NCBI GenBank assembly: GCA_016931535.1
Contig: JAFGEP010000013.1
Coordinates: 1-34,603 of the forward strand
Direction of reading: 5' to 3'
Length of the DNA stretch: 34,603 nucleotides
From: Bradymonadales bacterium
GTDB taxonomy: Bacteria > Myxococcota_A > Bradymonadia > JAFGEP01
The stretch's first letter is position 1, and each line of letters opens with the position of its first letter. The notes beneath the pieces were generated by a model. That model searched no databases, was not told where the DNA came from, and saw nothing but the letters and a program-made list of their open reading frames with translations. The position numbers and the translations under genes were made by a program. Below, one piece after another: positions 7,987 through 15,554 of the stretch.

Positions 7987-9558
7987 GTGACCCCCCTGGT
8001 ACCCGACTACGACATCCTCTATCCGGGTCGCTCCTACTGGCCGACCCACCCCGACCACCTGGCCACCCTGGCCCACCTGTTCGGCCTTTCCCCGGCACCG
8101 GTGGACTCCTGCCGGGTGCTGGAGCTGGGATGCTCCAGCGGGGAGAATCTGATCCCCATGGCAGCCGGCCTGCCGGAGAGTCGGTTTATCGGCGTGGATC
8201 GCTCCGCGCGCCACATCGAGCAGGGGCGGCTGGCGATCGAGAAGCTGGGGCTTGCCAATGTCGAGCTGGTGCAGGCGGACATCCTCGACCTCGCCGACTC
8301 GGAACAACCCTACGACTACCTCATCTGCCACGGCGTGTTCTCCTGGGTGGACCAGGCGGTGCGAGAGCGGATCCTCACCCTCTGCCGCAAGGGGCTCGCT
8401 CCCCACGGAGTCGCCTATCTGAGCTACAACACCTTCCCGGGATGGCACCTGGGTTGCGCGCTGCGCGACATGTTGAAGTACCACGTTCCGGCCGATCTAC
8501 CGCCCGAACAGCAGGTGCAGCAGGCCCGAGCCTTGGTAGCCGTCCTCAGGCAGATCCTGGAGCAGGAAGAAAAACACCCCCTGGCTCAACTGGCCGGCGA
8601 GTTGAACACCCTGGAGCGCTGCGAGGATGGCCACCTCTTCTGGGAGTACCTGGTGGAGGTCAACCAGCCCTTTCTCCTCCACCAGTTCGTCTCCATGGCC
8701 GAGGCGCAGGGGCTGCGATACCTGGGAGATGCGGAGCATACGGCCATGCTGGTCGATCGCCATCCTCCGGTCGTCCAGGACCTCCTTGTGGGGTGCGAAC
8801 AGCCGCTTCGGGCCCAGCAGTACCTCGACTTCTTGCACAACCGGCGATTCCGGATGACCTTGCTGTGCCTGTCGGAACGGGAGGTCCAGCCGGCCATCCT
8901 CCCGGAGAGGCTCAACGACCTGGCCGCCTGGGGACGCTTCCGGATCGAGCGGATGGAACAGGATCCCGAGGACCGGCTCATCACGGCCATCGTCAACGCC
9001 AAAGGCAAGCAGGTCGAGCTGTTGGGCTTGCCCGTCCGGATCGCTCTCCAACTGCTGCAAGACAAAAGTCCGGAAGCGGTCGGCTTGAGCTCCTTGCTCC
9101 AGCAGGTCAGGCAGCTGTGCCAGGCCACCCACCCGATGCAGCGGGCCTCCCTCGATGGCGGTTGGCTGGATCTCCTTCAGCAGGATCTGGCCAACAAGCT
9201 GACGACCCTGTTCTTCGACGGGTTCATCGAGCTGGTCACCCATCGCCCCCCGGTGCTCTCCACCATTCCCCAGTGGCCACGAGCGACCGCCCTGGCGCGC
9301 TACCAGGCGACCGTCCAACCGTGGGTGACCAACCAGTATCACCGGGTCGTCCACTTGGACGACCTCTCCCGCGAGATCCTGAAGAGGTTGGACGGCACTC
9401 GCAACATCGAGGAGCTGGTGGTCGGCTTGCGTTCCAGCGAGGCGGCCCGTGACATGGAGCAGGTGATCCGTCAGACCGGTGGTTCGTCCTGGTCCGTCCA
9501 GAATGCGTTGGAGCAGGTGCTGAGAGGATTTCGGGAAGCGGCGCTGCTCGTCCCCTGA
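7987..9558 (+). CDS. SAM-dependent methyltransferase with regulatory domain (protein-lysine methyltransferase type)
   Basis: 523 residues. GTG start at 7987 with AGGTGAT just upstream. The N-terminal class I methyltransferase domain (about 35-165) has the SAM motif VLELGCSSGENL, an acidic end to beta-2 (FIGVDRSARHIEQG) and VQADILDL. The middle part (about 200-300, HLFWEYLVEVNQPFLLHQF) fits the methyltransferase regulatory domain family, and the C-terminal part (LSREILKRLDGTRNIEELV) fits the winged-helix-like tail of the same family. Relatives include protein-lysine methyltransferases such as those of Rickettsia, but most bacterial members are uncharacterised. It lies 95 nt behind the phosphoesterase on the same strand, so it may be the fifth gene of the operon or independently transcribed. 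No secretion signal. Confidence 0.88.
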   Translation: MTPLVPDYDILYPGRSYWPTHPDHLATLAHLFGLSPAPVDSCRVLELGCSSGENLIPMAAGLPESRFIGVDRSARHIEQGRLAIEKLGLANVELVQADILDLADSEQPYDYLICHGVFSWVDQAVRERILTLCRKGLAPHGVAYLSYNTFPGWHLGCALRDMLKYHVPADLPPEQQVQQARALVAVLRQILEQEEKHPLAQLAGELNTLERCEDGHLFWEYLVEVNQPFLLHQFVSMAEAQGLRYLGDAEHTAMLVDRHPPVVQDLLVGCEQPLRAQQYLDFLHNRRFRMTLLCLSEREVQPAILPERLNDLAAWGRFRIERMEQDPEDRLITAIVNAKGKQVELLGLPVRIALQLLQDKSPEAVGLSSLLQQVRQLCQATHPMQRASLDGGWLDLLQQDLANKLTTLFFDGFIELVTHRPPVLSTIPQWPRATALARYQATVQPWVTNQYHRVVHLDDLSREILKRLDGTRNIEELVVGLRSSEAARDMEQVIRQTGGSSWSVQNALEQVLRGFREAALLVP

Positions 9559-9588
9559 GCCGATCGGCGGACCGCCCGATCGCGACAG

Positions 9589-11325
9589 CTAGTCGCGGGG
9601 CCGAGTGGTGACGCCAGCCCGGCCCACTCTGCCACCAAAACGTGGGCGCACCGTCGCCAGGAACAGCAGCAGAGCGAGACACCACCACCCGGGCGAAGAC
9701 CGGTCACCTCCCCAACCTGCCTCGCAACCACACCCCCCCTCCGGATCCATCCGATCGCCCGGAATCTGGCCCTGGTCCTGGTCACCATCCGCCAGCTCCT
9801 GGCCGAGATCCTCGTCCGTCGAGCCGTCCGCACCATCCGCTTCCCGATCGGCCGACGGGTCCTCCCCGCCACCCTGATCGAACCCCCCGTCCACATCGGT
9901 TCCCACCTCGGGGCCGTCCTCGCCCTGAAGGTCCGAACCCATGTCACCCGGAGCGTCCAGCACCTCCTCGGGTTCCAGCTCGTCGAGATCGGGGTCTTCC
10001 GGACCCAGCTCACAGACGCCTTCCACGACCATCACCTCGATGGTCTGGCTGGCTTCATCGGAGCCGCTGGCGCTCACCATGAGCTGGTGCAGGCCGGGCT
10101 CGAGCTCGGTGGCATCGAAGGTGCCGCGCCATTGTTGAGGCCGGTCCAGGCGCTGGTGCATCGGGAACCAGGTGCCGTCATCCCAACGGAATTCTACCTG
10201 TCCCACCGGTTCGGCATCGAACACCAGGGCGCGGACCGGCGCCGCTGTGCAGCTGTTGGGAACCGAGGGCGCATACGGGTTGTCCACCTCCAACAGCCTG
10301 GCGTCTACCGGCGCCGTGATCAGGATGGCGGGCCAGGCGTCGCCGGCATCGTAGACCCCCACGGAGACGGTGTTGGCGTCGATCCCCCAGACGGCGAAGT
10401 TGTCGTGGCGGGCCTGACCCAGCGAATCGATGCGATATCGGATGATGCCGTCATCGCCCAGCGTCGCCTTGTGGTCGTGGGTGTGACCGTGGGCATAGAA
10501 TCGAGGTCCGTAGGGGCTCAACTCCTCCAGGAAGCGGTCATGGTTCTCTGTGCTGCGGTAGTCGTGGTGCCCGAACAGGAAGATCAGCTCGGCATCCCTT
10601 CCGTGCTCGGCCAGGGCTGCCCGCATCTCCTCCATCTCCCAGTAGACGAAGGTGGGGTTGTCGAAGGGCCACTGGGCTCCGTCATTACCTGCGGTGGCAG
10701 CGCCGAAGAAAAAGTAGCTTCCAAAGGGGTACTCGACGACCCAGTGCGGCTGCGTCCGGCCGGTCGAGGAACCCCACATGGAGTACTGGCGATAGTAGGA
10801 CAGGTCGGCGTCTCCGTACTGGTCGTGGTTTCCCGGCAGGTCGAAGTAGAAGTCGGGTGTCAGCCCCGCTTCCTCGAGGAAGATCCGATAGCGGATCCAC
10901 TCCTCTTCGTGAGGTCCGGTCCCGTAGATGATCCCGTTGGTGGAGTCGGTCAGATCGCCGGTGTTGACCACGAAGGCGGGATCCACCACCCAGATCCCCT
11001 CGTTCAAAGCCCAGGTGATCCGCTCCTCGCTCTGGGGCAGGATGCTGTCCACATGGGTGTCGGTGATCTGAACGAACCAGAAGATCCGGGATCCATCCAG
11101 GGTGTACTCCGGCTCGGCCTGGTCGGCGTAGGCGGCCGGGGAGACCATGCAGGCCAAGAGTGACGCGATGAGCCAGAGCCGCCTGTTCCGTCCGTCGATG
11201 CGAGGCGGAAACGGCCGATGCGGTGTGGAGAACGGGGGTCTGAGGGGGGGGTCCACAAAGGGGTACAGCGTCATCAAATCCTGCGGTTCCCAGTGAAAAA
11301 CGGGCTCGGCTGCCACTCTTCCCAT
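9589..11325 (-). CDS. secreted TMEM62-like metallophosphoesterase with MYXO-CTERM-like tail
   Basis: 578 residues. Start ATG at 11323-11325 has AAGGTG upstream; an internal ATG at 11272-11274 is an alternative. A long N-region precedes the signal segment (RLWLIASLLACMVSPAAYA, about 49-67). The phosphoesterase domain has ITDTH (D89, H91), TGDL (122-125), GNHD (165-168), GHHD (252-255) and GHTH (280-283), a complete active site. An Ig-like domain follows (PVRALVFDAEPVGQVEFRW region), as in the TMEM62 family. Residues about 435-545 are an Asp/Glu/Gly-rich stalk. The end has GGCGCEAG, then a Pro, a Trp/Leu-rich membrane segment and Arg residues, the pattern of MYXO-CTERM sorting tails. It is thus probably displayed on the cell surface. 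It converges with the methyltransferase gene, 30 nt apart. Substrate unknown. Confidence 0.9.
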   Translation of the reverse strand: MGRVAAEPVFHWEPQDLMTLYPFVDPPLRPPFSTPHRPFPPRIDGRNRRLWLIASLLACMVSPAAYADQAEPEYTLDGSRIFWFVQITDTHVDSILPQSEERITWALNEGIWVVDPAFVVNTGDLTDSTNGIIYGTGPHEEEWIRYRIFLEEAGLTPDFYFDLPGNHDQYGDADLSYYRQYSMWGSSTGRTQPHWVVEYPFGSYFFFGAATAGNDGAQWPFDNPTFVYWEMEEMRAALAEHGRDAELIFLFGHHDYRSTENHDRFLEELSPYGPRFYAHGHTHDHKATLGDDGIIRYRIDSLGQARHDNFAVWGIDANTVSVGVYDAGDAWPAILITAPVDARLLEVDNPYAPSVPNSCTAAPVRALVFDAEPVGQVEFRWDDGTWFPMHQRLDRPQQWRGTFDATELEPGLHQLMVSASGSDEASQTIEVMVVEGVCELGPEDPDLDELEPEEVLDAPGDMGSDLQGEDGPEVGTDVDGGFDQGGGEDPSADREADGADGSTDEDLGQELADGDQDQGQIPGDRMDPEGGCGCEAGWGGDRSSPGWWCLALLLFLATVRPRFGGRVGRAGVTTRPRD

Positions 11326-11473
11326 CCGTCACCTTGTGTTTCATCGAACCCTGGGGTACAACCACCGGCGTTCTGAACGGGAAACTGTAACATCCAGGAG
11401 CCTGTCGCGTCCAATCCCGCAACCGATTGCCACACGAGTCGGCGGTATCCAACACGTCTAGTGTGATGGGACC

Positions 11474-11502
11474 TTGACATTCGTGGACGAAAAACAAGAA
11501 TA
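11474..11502 (+). promoter_or_regulatory. candidate promoter and operator upstream of the LCCL gene
   Basis: A consensus -35 TTGACA lies at 11474-11479. The -10 is unclear (AGAATA after 17 nt at 11497-11502). The palindrome TTCGT-gg-ACGAA (11480-11491) sits inside the spacer and could be an operator. The same TTGAC plus AGAATAC arrangement, with 18-nt spacing, is seen on the minus strand within 1302-1535, upstream of the gene ending at 360. Confidence 0.3.
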
Positions 11503-11562
11503 CACGCGTTGATAACCGAAAGCGGCAATCATCGGTCTATCGAGACCCAAGGAGGATTCGTG

Positions 11563-12654
11563 ATGAAGAGAAGTCTAATGATCGTCAGCCTGGCCGCCTG
11601 TACCTTCCTGTTGTCCGCACAGGCAGCCGCTCAGGACTGGGTTTCCGCCCAGCCGTTGTATGGCACCCATACCCTCAACACTGGATTCATGCCCGATCCC
11701 CAGTCGGTCACGGTGGTCGCGGGCGGTGCCGAAACCCCCCAGACCCTCGGGGCTCCGGAAAACTGCACCGGCATGATCACCGCCGCCCAACCCGCCGTCC
11801 GTATCAACTATACGGCGGGCAGCTTTCCCCTCTCCTTCTTCGTCAACTCGACGGTCGACACCACGCTGGTGGTCAACGCAGCGGATGGATCATGGCACTG
11901 CAATGACGACGCCAACGGCCTCAACCCGATGGTCCGCTTCGACGCTCCTTCCAGCGGCCAGTACGACATCTGGGTGGGTGTGTGGGGCTCTGGCAGCACA
12001 GCCCCGGCCAATCTGGTCATCTCCGAGCTCAACCCCACCCCGCTGGAATGCGGCACCAATGCCCAGGCGCTGGCAGGCGACCCGGGTGCCACCCACTTCG
12101 TGGTCTGCCCTGGGGCCTGCACCAGCAACGCCGTCTGGGGCACCGGCATCTACAGCGATGACTCTTCAGTGTGCACCGCTGCCGTACACGCCGGCGTCAC
12201 CAACGGCCAGCTGGGCGGCGTGGTGGCGGTCACCATCGCCCCCGGACAGCCCGGATATACCCCCAGCCTGGCCAACGGTGTCACCTCCAGAGCCTGGGGT
12301 GCCTGGAGCCGCAGCTTCACCGTCGCTCCCACCGGCCTGGCGGTTCAGACCGGCGCCACCGCCCTCGAGTGCAACACCACCGCGGGCAGTCTGGCCGGAG
12401 ACCCCGGTGCGACCCATCGGGTGACCTGCCCCGCCAACTGCACCACCGGCTCGGTATGGGGCACCAGCATCTACAGCGATGACTCCTCCATCTGCAGGGC
12501 CGCCATCCACGCTGGTGTCATCAACCAGGCCACGGGGGGTGAGCTCACCGTCACCATCGCCCCGGGGCAACCGGAGTACGCCTCCAGCACCGCCAATGGC
12601 ATCACCACCAGCACCTGGGGTTCCTGGAGCCGCAGCTTCACCGTCGCCCCGTAG
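11563..12654 (+). CDS. secreted protein with two tandem LCCL domains
   Basis: 363 residues. The ATG at 11563 follows AAGGAGG at 11549-11555; the upstream in-frame ATG at 11509 has no such site. A clear signal peptide ends at AQAAAQ (about residue 23-24). Residues about 25-155 resemble a PPC-type beta-sandwich (DTTLVVNAADGSWHCNDDANG, then GQYDIWVGVWG). Two LCCL domains follow at about 158-252 and 266-361; both contain ALECxTxAxxLAGDPGATH, CPxxCT, VWGTxIYSDDSS, AAxHAGV and WGxWSRSFTVAP. The two share many identical DNA stretches, indicating internal duplication. LCCL domains are extracellular ligand- or lipid-binding modules with four Cys. The bacterial role is unknown; it is likely periplasmic or surface-bound. 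It is transcribed alone, divergently from the phosphoesterase gene. Confidence 0.9.
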   Translation: MKRSLMIVSLAACTFLLSAQAAAQDWVSAQPLYGTHTLNTGFMPDPQSVTVVAGGAETPQTLGAPENCTGMITAAQPAVRINYTAGSFPLSFFVNSTVDTTLVVNAADGSWHCNDDANGLNPMVRFDAPSSGQYDIWVGVWGSGSTAPANLVISELNPTPLECGTNAQALAGDPGATHFVVCPGACTSNAVWGTGIYSDDSSVCTAAVHAGVTNGQLGGVVAVTIAPGQPGYTPSLANGVTSRAWGAWSRSFTVAPTGLAVQTGATALECNTTAGSLAGDPGATHRVTCPANCTTGSVWGTSIYSDDSSICRAAIHAGVINQATGGELTVTIAPGQPEYASSTANGITTSTWGSWSRSFTVAP

Positions 12655-13103
12655 ACTGCCGTAACCAGCCGATTCTCCTGATTGATCCTTCTTGATCCAC
12701 CCCCTTCGGTGGCTCCCACACCACCCCGGTCCCATGCCGGGGGGGCTGCAGAGGACCGTCTGGCCTCGCACACCAGCATGCATGTCTCCAGCAGGCACTT
12801 GCCAGGGGTGCTCACCGGCGCCTCTACTCCCGCCAGCCCAGCGATGGCTGCCTGTCGCCACTTGCAGGAGTGAATCGAGATCCACGCCCGGCCTGAGCGT
12901 TCTGGGTGGAGGACACCTGTCGAAACCCCTCCGACCGCCCGGTTTGGCGCAACCTCGCATTCGGGTTGACGTGACTGCCGTCGCGAAATACCCTGTGGCC
13001 CGTGAGTCAACCAACCCAGGTCGAGACACGAGCTGACTGTTCGCGGCGTTGCTACAGGTGCAGGTCACTTTGGAAGAGCAGACCGCTCGACGGGAGATCA
13101 CCG
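12655..13103 (+). other. non-coding gap of 449 nt with hairpins
   Basis: Small frames here lack ribosome sites and codon bias. Just after the LCCL gene there are two short stems, CCACC-cccttc-GGTGG near 12702-12717 and CCCCGG-tcccatg-CCGGGG at 12724-12742. They may help end transcription, though neither has a T-run. The right part holds the candidate promoter for the next gene. Confidence 0.6.
12964..13012 (+). promoter_or_regulatory. candidate promoter bracketed by an inverted repeat
   Basis: TTGACG (12966-12971) and TACCCT (12989-12994) are 17 nt apart. A perfect 7-bp inverted repeat, GGTTGAC at 12964-12970 and GTCAACC at 13006-13012, encloses the promoter: one arm covers the -35, the other lies just past the expected start point. 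Arm centres are 42 nt apart, about four helical turns, so a looping or dimeric regulator could block it. Confidence 0.3.
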
Positions 13104-14018
13104 ATGTCCAGCTTCAGATCAATACGATGGTGCCTGGTGTTCCTCGCTCTCTTCCTTGTCGCCGGCTGCAGGGGTCGTTCCCTGGATACCATCGGCCAAT
13201 CGGAAAATCCGCTGGTGATCCTGCTCGCCCCGGCTTATGCTGCCAGCGCCGACGATCTGGCCAACCTGACCGCCTACCTCCATGAACAGACCGGGCTGGC
13301 TGTCGAGATCCGGATCGCACCGGACGAGACAACCGCCATGAACCTGGCCGGTACCCACCATGTCGATGTGGCCATCCTTCCCCTGTTCGACTACCTGTTC
13401 TGCCACCAGGAATACGGGGTCCAGGCCGGTCTTCAGCTGTTGCGCCATCAAGGTGCCTGCACCTACACCGGCGCCATCTTCGTCAAGGCCGACAGCGACC
13501 TGCACCGTCCCCAGGACCTGGAAGGAAAACGGGTGGCCTTTGTCAGCGGCTACTCCACCTCCGGCTTCCTCTACCCCGCCGCCCTTCTCAGAGACGCCGG
13601 CGTTTCTCCGGTCGTGGTCTTTACCGGCAGTCACGAGGCCTCCCTGGCGCAGCTCAGAGCGGGTGAGGTCGATGCGGCAGCCACCTATTGGGATGAGAAC
13701 CAGGAGCACTCCGATCTCCGCTCCGTCGCCACCACCAGCGCCATCCCCAACGAACCGGTCTTCTTCCGCGCCGGTCTCTCCCCCATGCTGCGCCAGGCGG
13801 CCAGCCAGGCCCTGATCGGCTTTGCCGCTACCGAGCAAGGCCCCCGCATCCTGCTCGAGATGGCGGGCATCACCGGTTTCTGCCCCATCGGTGATGACGC
13901 CTACCAGGAGGTGAACACGCGGATCCAGACGGTCGGGGTCCAGGTCGAAGACCTGGTCCCCAATGGCTGGAGGATACGCAACCAGAACCGCCTCCGACCT
14001 GGCGATCTGGCGCCCTGA
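13104..14018 (+). CDS. PhnD-type phosphate/phosphonate-binding lipoprotein (orphan)
   Basis: 304 residues. The ATG at 13104 follows GGGAG with 8-nt spacing and is at once followed by a lipoprotein signal (CLVFLALFLVAGC, Cys about 21). The mature part has the type II periplasmic-binding fold of the PhnD/PtxB family: LLAPAYAASADDLANLTAYL, then VDVAILPLFDYLF, then DLHRPQDLEGKRVAFVSGYSTSGFLYPAALL, and AQLRAGEVDAAATYWDEN. The family captures phosphate, phosphite or phosphonates for an ABC importer. No permease or ATPase of that importer lies beside it, so it either serves a distant importer or acts in sensing. The nearest neighbour is the UV endonuclease on the same strand, 121 nt downstream, with its own candidate promoter. 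Confidence 0.88.
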   Translation: MSSFRSIRWCLVFLALFLVAGCRGRSLDTIGQSENPLVILLAPAYAASADDLANLTAYLHEQTGLAVEIRIAPDETTAMNLAGTHHVDVAILPLFDYLFCHQEYGVQAGLQLLRHQGACTYTGAIFVKADSDLHRPQDLEGKRVAFVSGYSTSGFLYPAALLRDAGVSPVVVFTGSHEASLAQLRAGEVDAAATYWDENQEHSDLRSVATTSAIPNEPVFFRAGLSPMLRQAASQALIGFAATEQGPRILLEMAGITGFCPIGDDAYQEVNTRIQTVGVQVEDLVPNGWRIRNQNRLRPGDLAP

Positions 14019-14072
14019 TCGCCGGCTTGTTCAATCGCCAAGAGGATCATCTGGCCCCCACCTCAAACCTGG

Positions 14073-14099
14073 CTGAAAAATCGGCGAGACGATACACTG
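14073..14099 (+). promoter_or_regulatory. CTGAAA-N14-TACACTG element upstream of uvsE
   Basis: CTGAAA (14073-14078) is followed after 14 nt by GATACACTG (14091-14099), about 40 nt before the uvsE start. The same arrangement, TTGAAA-N14-TACACTG, occurs at 34318-34344 before the second repeat-lipoprotein gene. The identical spacing suggests a shared promoter class, but two cases only. Confidence 0.3.
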
Positions 14100-14139
14100 C
14101 AGCCACTCGCCGGGACGAGATCGAACGGGACGCGAGCAG

Positions 14140-15057
14140 ATGAAGGTCGGATATCCCTCCATCAACATCAGCCTGACCAGGGGAGACAAACAGCTGGTGG
14201 GCATCATCGGAAGCAAGGTCGATCGGCTGTGGGCCTCCACCGCGGAACGGCTCGACAAGCTCCGCCGGATCCTCGAGTTCAACCAGGCCCACCACATCCT
14301 GTTCTTTCGGATCCAGAACGATCTCGTCCCCTTCGCCCGATCGGTCAAGGGCAAGTTCGACTGGCGGCAGCTGTTCGACCTCGAGCTGGCCCAGCTTGCC
14401 GAGTTTCTGCGAACCCACCGGATGCGGATCAACATCCACCCCGACCTGGACGTGATGCTGAACCACCCGTCCGACCGGGTGCTGCAAAGTGCGCTGGCCG
14501 ACCTGGAGTACCAGTGCGAGCTCATGGAGGCGTTGGAGCTGGACCGGACCTCCAAGATACAACTGCACGTGGGCGACCAGTTCGAGGATGGTCGAGCGGG
14601 TATCGACCGCTTTGTCCGCAACGCGCTCGCTCTACCGGAATCGATCCGCGATCGGCTGGTGATCGAGAACGAAACGATCTTTTGCAGCGTGGCAGACTGC
14701 CTCGAGATCCACCAGCGAACCGGGCTCCCGGTGGTGCTGGATGTGCTGCACCATTCCATCAAGAACAACGGGGAGAGCCTGACCGAGGCGCTGGAAGCGG
14801 TCTCGAAGACCTGGAGCCAAGCCGATGGGCTCATGATGATCGACTACAGCTCCCAGTCGCCCCGCCGCCGAAGAGGGAGACATCGGGAGAACCTGGATCG
14901 GGATCACTTCCTGCAGTTCTTCGAGGCCTCCCGCGAGTACGATTTCGACCTGATGTTGGAGCTCAAGGACCGGGAGGCGAGTGCCCTGCAGGTGGTCGAG
15001 CTGCTGAAAGACGACCCTCGTTTCCTGCGGGGCTTGCGTAGTCCGCCGGGCCGTTGA
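14140..15057 (+). CDS. uvsE: UV-damage endonuclease, UvdE/UvsE family
   Basis: 305 residues, the family's usual length. It starts MKVGYPSINIS, as these enzymes do. TIM-barrel metal-site motifs are visible: INIHPDLDVMLNHP (97-110), LHVGD (142-146), VIENE (174-178), LDVLHHS (200-206), and the C-terminal LMLELKDREAS (271-281), the family's DIMLEaKDKE signature. The enzyme nicks DNA 5' of cyclobutane dimers, 6-4 photoproducts and abasic sites, starting a photolyase-independent repair path in the cytoplasm. It stands alone, with no repair partners nearby. Expression could be driven by the element at 14073-14099. No anomalies. Confidence 0.92.
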   Translation: MKVGYPSINISLTRGDKQLVGIIGSKVDRLWASTAERLDKLRRILEFNQAHHILFFRIQNDLVPFARSVKGKFDWRQLFDLELAQLAEFLRTHRMRINIHPDLDVMLNHPSDRVLQSALADLEYQCELMEALELDRTSKIQLHVGDQFEDGRAGIDRFVRNALALPESIRDRLVIENETIFCSVADCLEIHQRTGLPVVLDVLHHSIKNNGESLTEALEAVSKTWSQADGLMMIDYSSQSPRRRRGRHRENLDRDHFLQFFEASREYDFDLMLELKDREASALQVVELLKDDPRFLRGLRSPPGR

Positions 15058-15093
15058 GGGGCAAGCCTGACCTGTTCAGTGGCGGCAGCCTGA

Positions 15094-15114
15094 GTGTATA
15101 GATTTTATATACAC
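15094..15114. promoter_or_regulatory. palindromic operator-like site 1
   Basis: Perfect inverted repeat GTGTATA-N7-TATACAC with an AT-rich spacer (gatttta). It is the most distal of three sites upstream of the recombinase-like gene, about 460 nt from its start. Confidence 0.6.
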
Positions 15115-15214
15115 CACGATCACCCTGCTCGGGTTCTGAGATCAGGGCCATTACCCCGTAATAACCACAGGTTATCCCTTCACGACCACCGCCCCGGCTG
15201 CCCGCCGCACAGGG

Positions 15215-15235
15215 GTGTATACTTTTGGTATACAC
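15215..15235. promoter_or_regulatory. palindromic operator-like site 2
   Basis: Perfect inverted repeat GTGTATA-N7-TATACAC with spacer cttttgg. Both arms are identical to site 1 while the spacer differs, the expected pattern for a site bound by a dimer. It starts 121 nt after site 1. Confidence 0.6.
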
Positions 15236-15337
15236 TCAACATCCTGGGCGATCAGGCTGGGGAGGGACCGAGCTAATACCCATAAAAAACAGGGTGTTAT
15301 CGTAACAGGGACCCACCCCCGCGGCCCCCGAATTGGA

Positions 15338-15358
15338 CTGTATAAAAATTGTACACAC
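15338..15358. promoter_or_regulatory. palindromic operator-like site 3 (imperfect)
   Basis: CTGTATA-N7-TACACAC, spacer aaaattg. The arms match each other at 5 of 7 pairs and each differs from the consensus by one base. It starts 123 nt after site 2 and is nearest to the gene at 15555. Confidence 0.5.
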
Positions 15359-15554
15359 CTGCGGTGCGGGACGGCGGGAAAACCGGGCCTCAGGAACAAA
15401 AATGTCATTTATCTACCAGCAGTTATCGTTTTCCCAGGGAGATTGGCACAGCCTGTGCGTATCCCTATCCACCGAGAGGAAACCCGGTCAGCGCGGGTCG
15501 GTAGCCAGAATCCCCGGGCCAGCTGATCGCACTGAAACTGCAGAGAGGATCACC

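Larger units (their letters stand above)
15058..15554. other. 497-nt non-coding control region with periodic repeats
   Basis: No reading frame here has both a ribosome site and codon bias. AT-rich islands stand out in the GC-rich background. Three GTGTATA-type palindromes start at 15094, 15215 and 15338. A GTTATC motif follows each by 77-84 nt, at 15171, 15296 and 15422. The palindrome ATAACC-aca-GGTTAT (15161-15175) and GTTA-tcg-TAAC (15296-15306) overlap the first two. The whole looks like three degenerate units of about 122-126 nt in front of the recombinase-like gene. An operator array is the simplest reading; a replication- or recombination-type site is possible, since TTATC motifs loosely resemble DnaA boxes. 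No replication gene is near. Confidence 0.65.

Noticed and set aside
7980..9452. 490-residue plus-strand frame overlapping the methyltransferase
   Set aside because: Pro/Gly/Arg-rich composition typical of a shifted frame; the methyltransferase frame has the SAM motif and a ribosome site.
9559..9588. Intrinsic terminator at the methyltransferase/phosphoesterase junction
   Set aside because: A GCCGATCGGC palindrome is present but no T-run follows on either strand.
12655..13003. Small protein frames after the LCCL gene (for example 12682-12873)
   Set aside because: No ribosome site, no codon bias, and they overlap hairpins.
15058..15554. Chromosomal or plasmid replication origin
   Set aside because: TTATC motifs only loosely resemble DnaA boxes, and no dnaA, dnaN, rep or par genes are nearby; kept only as an alternative.
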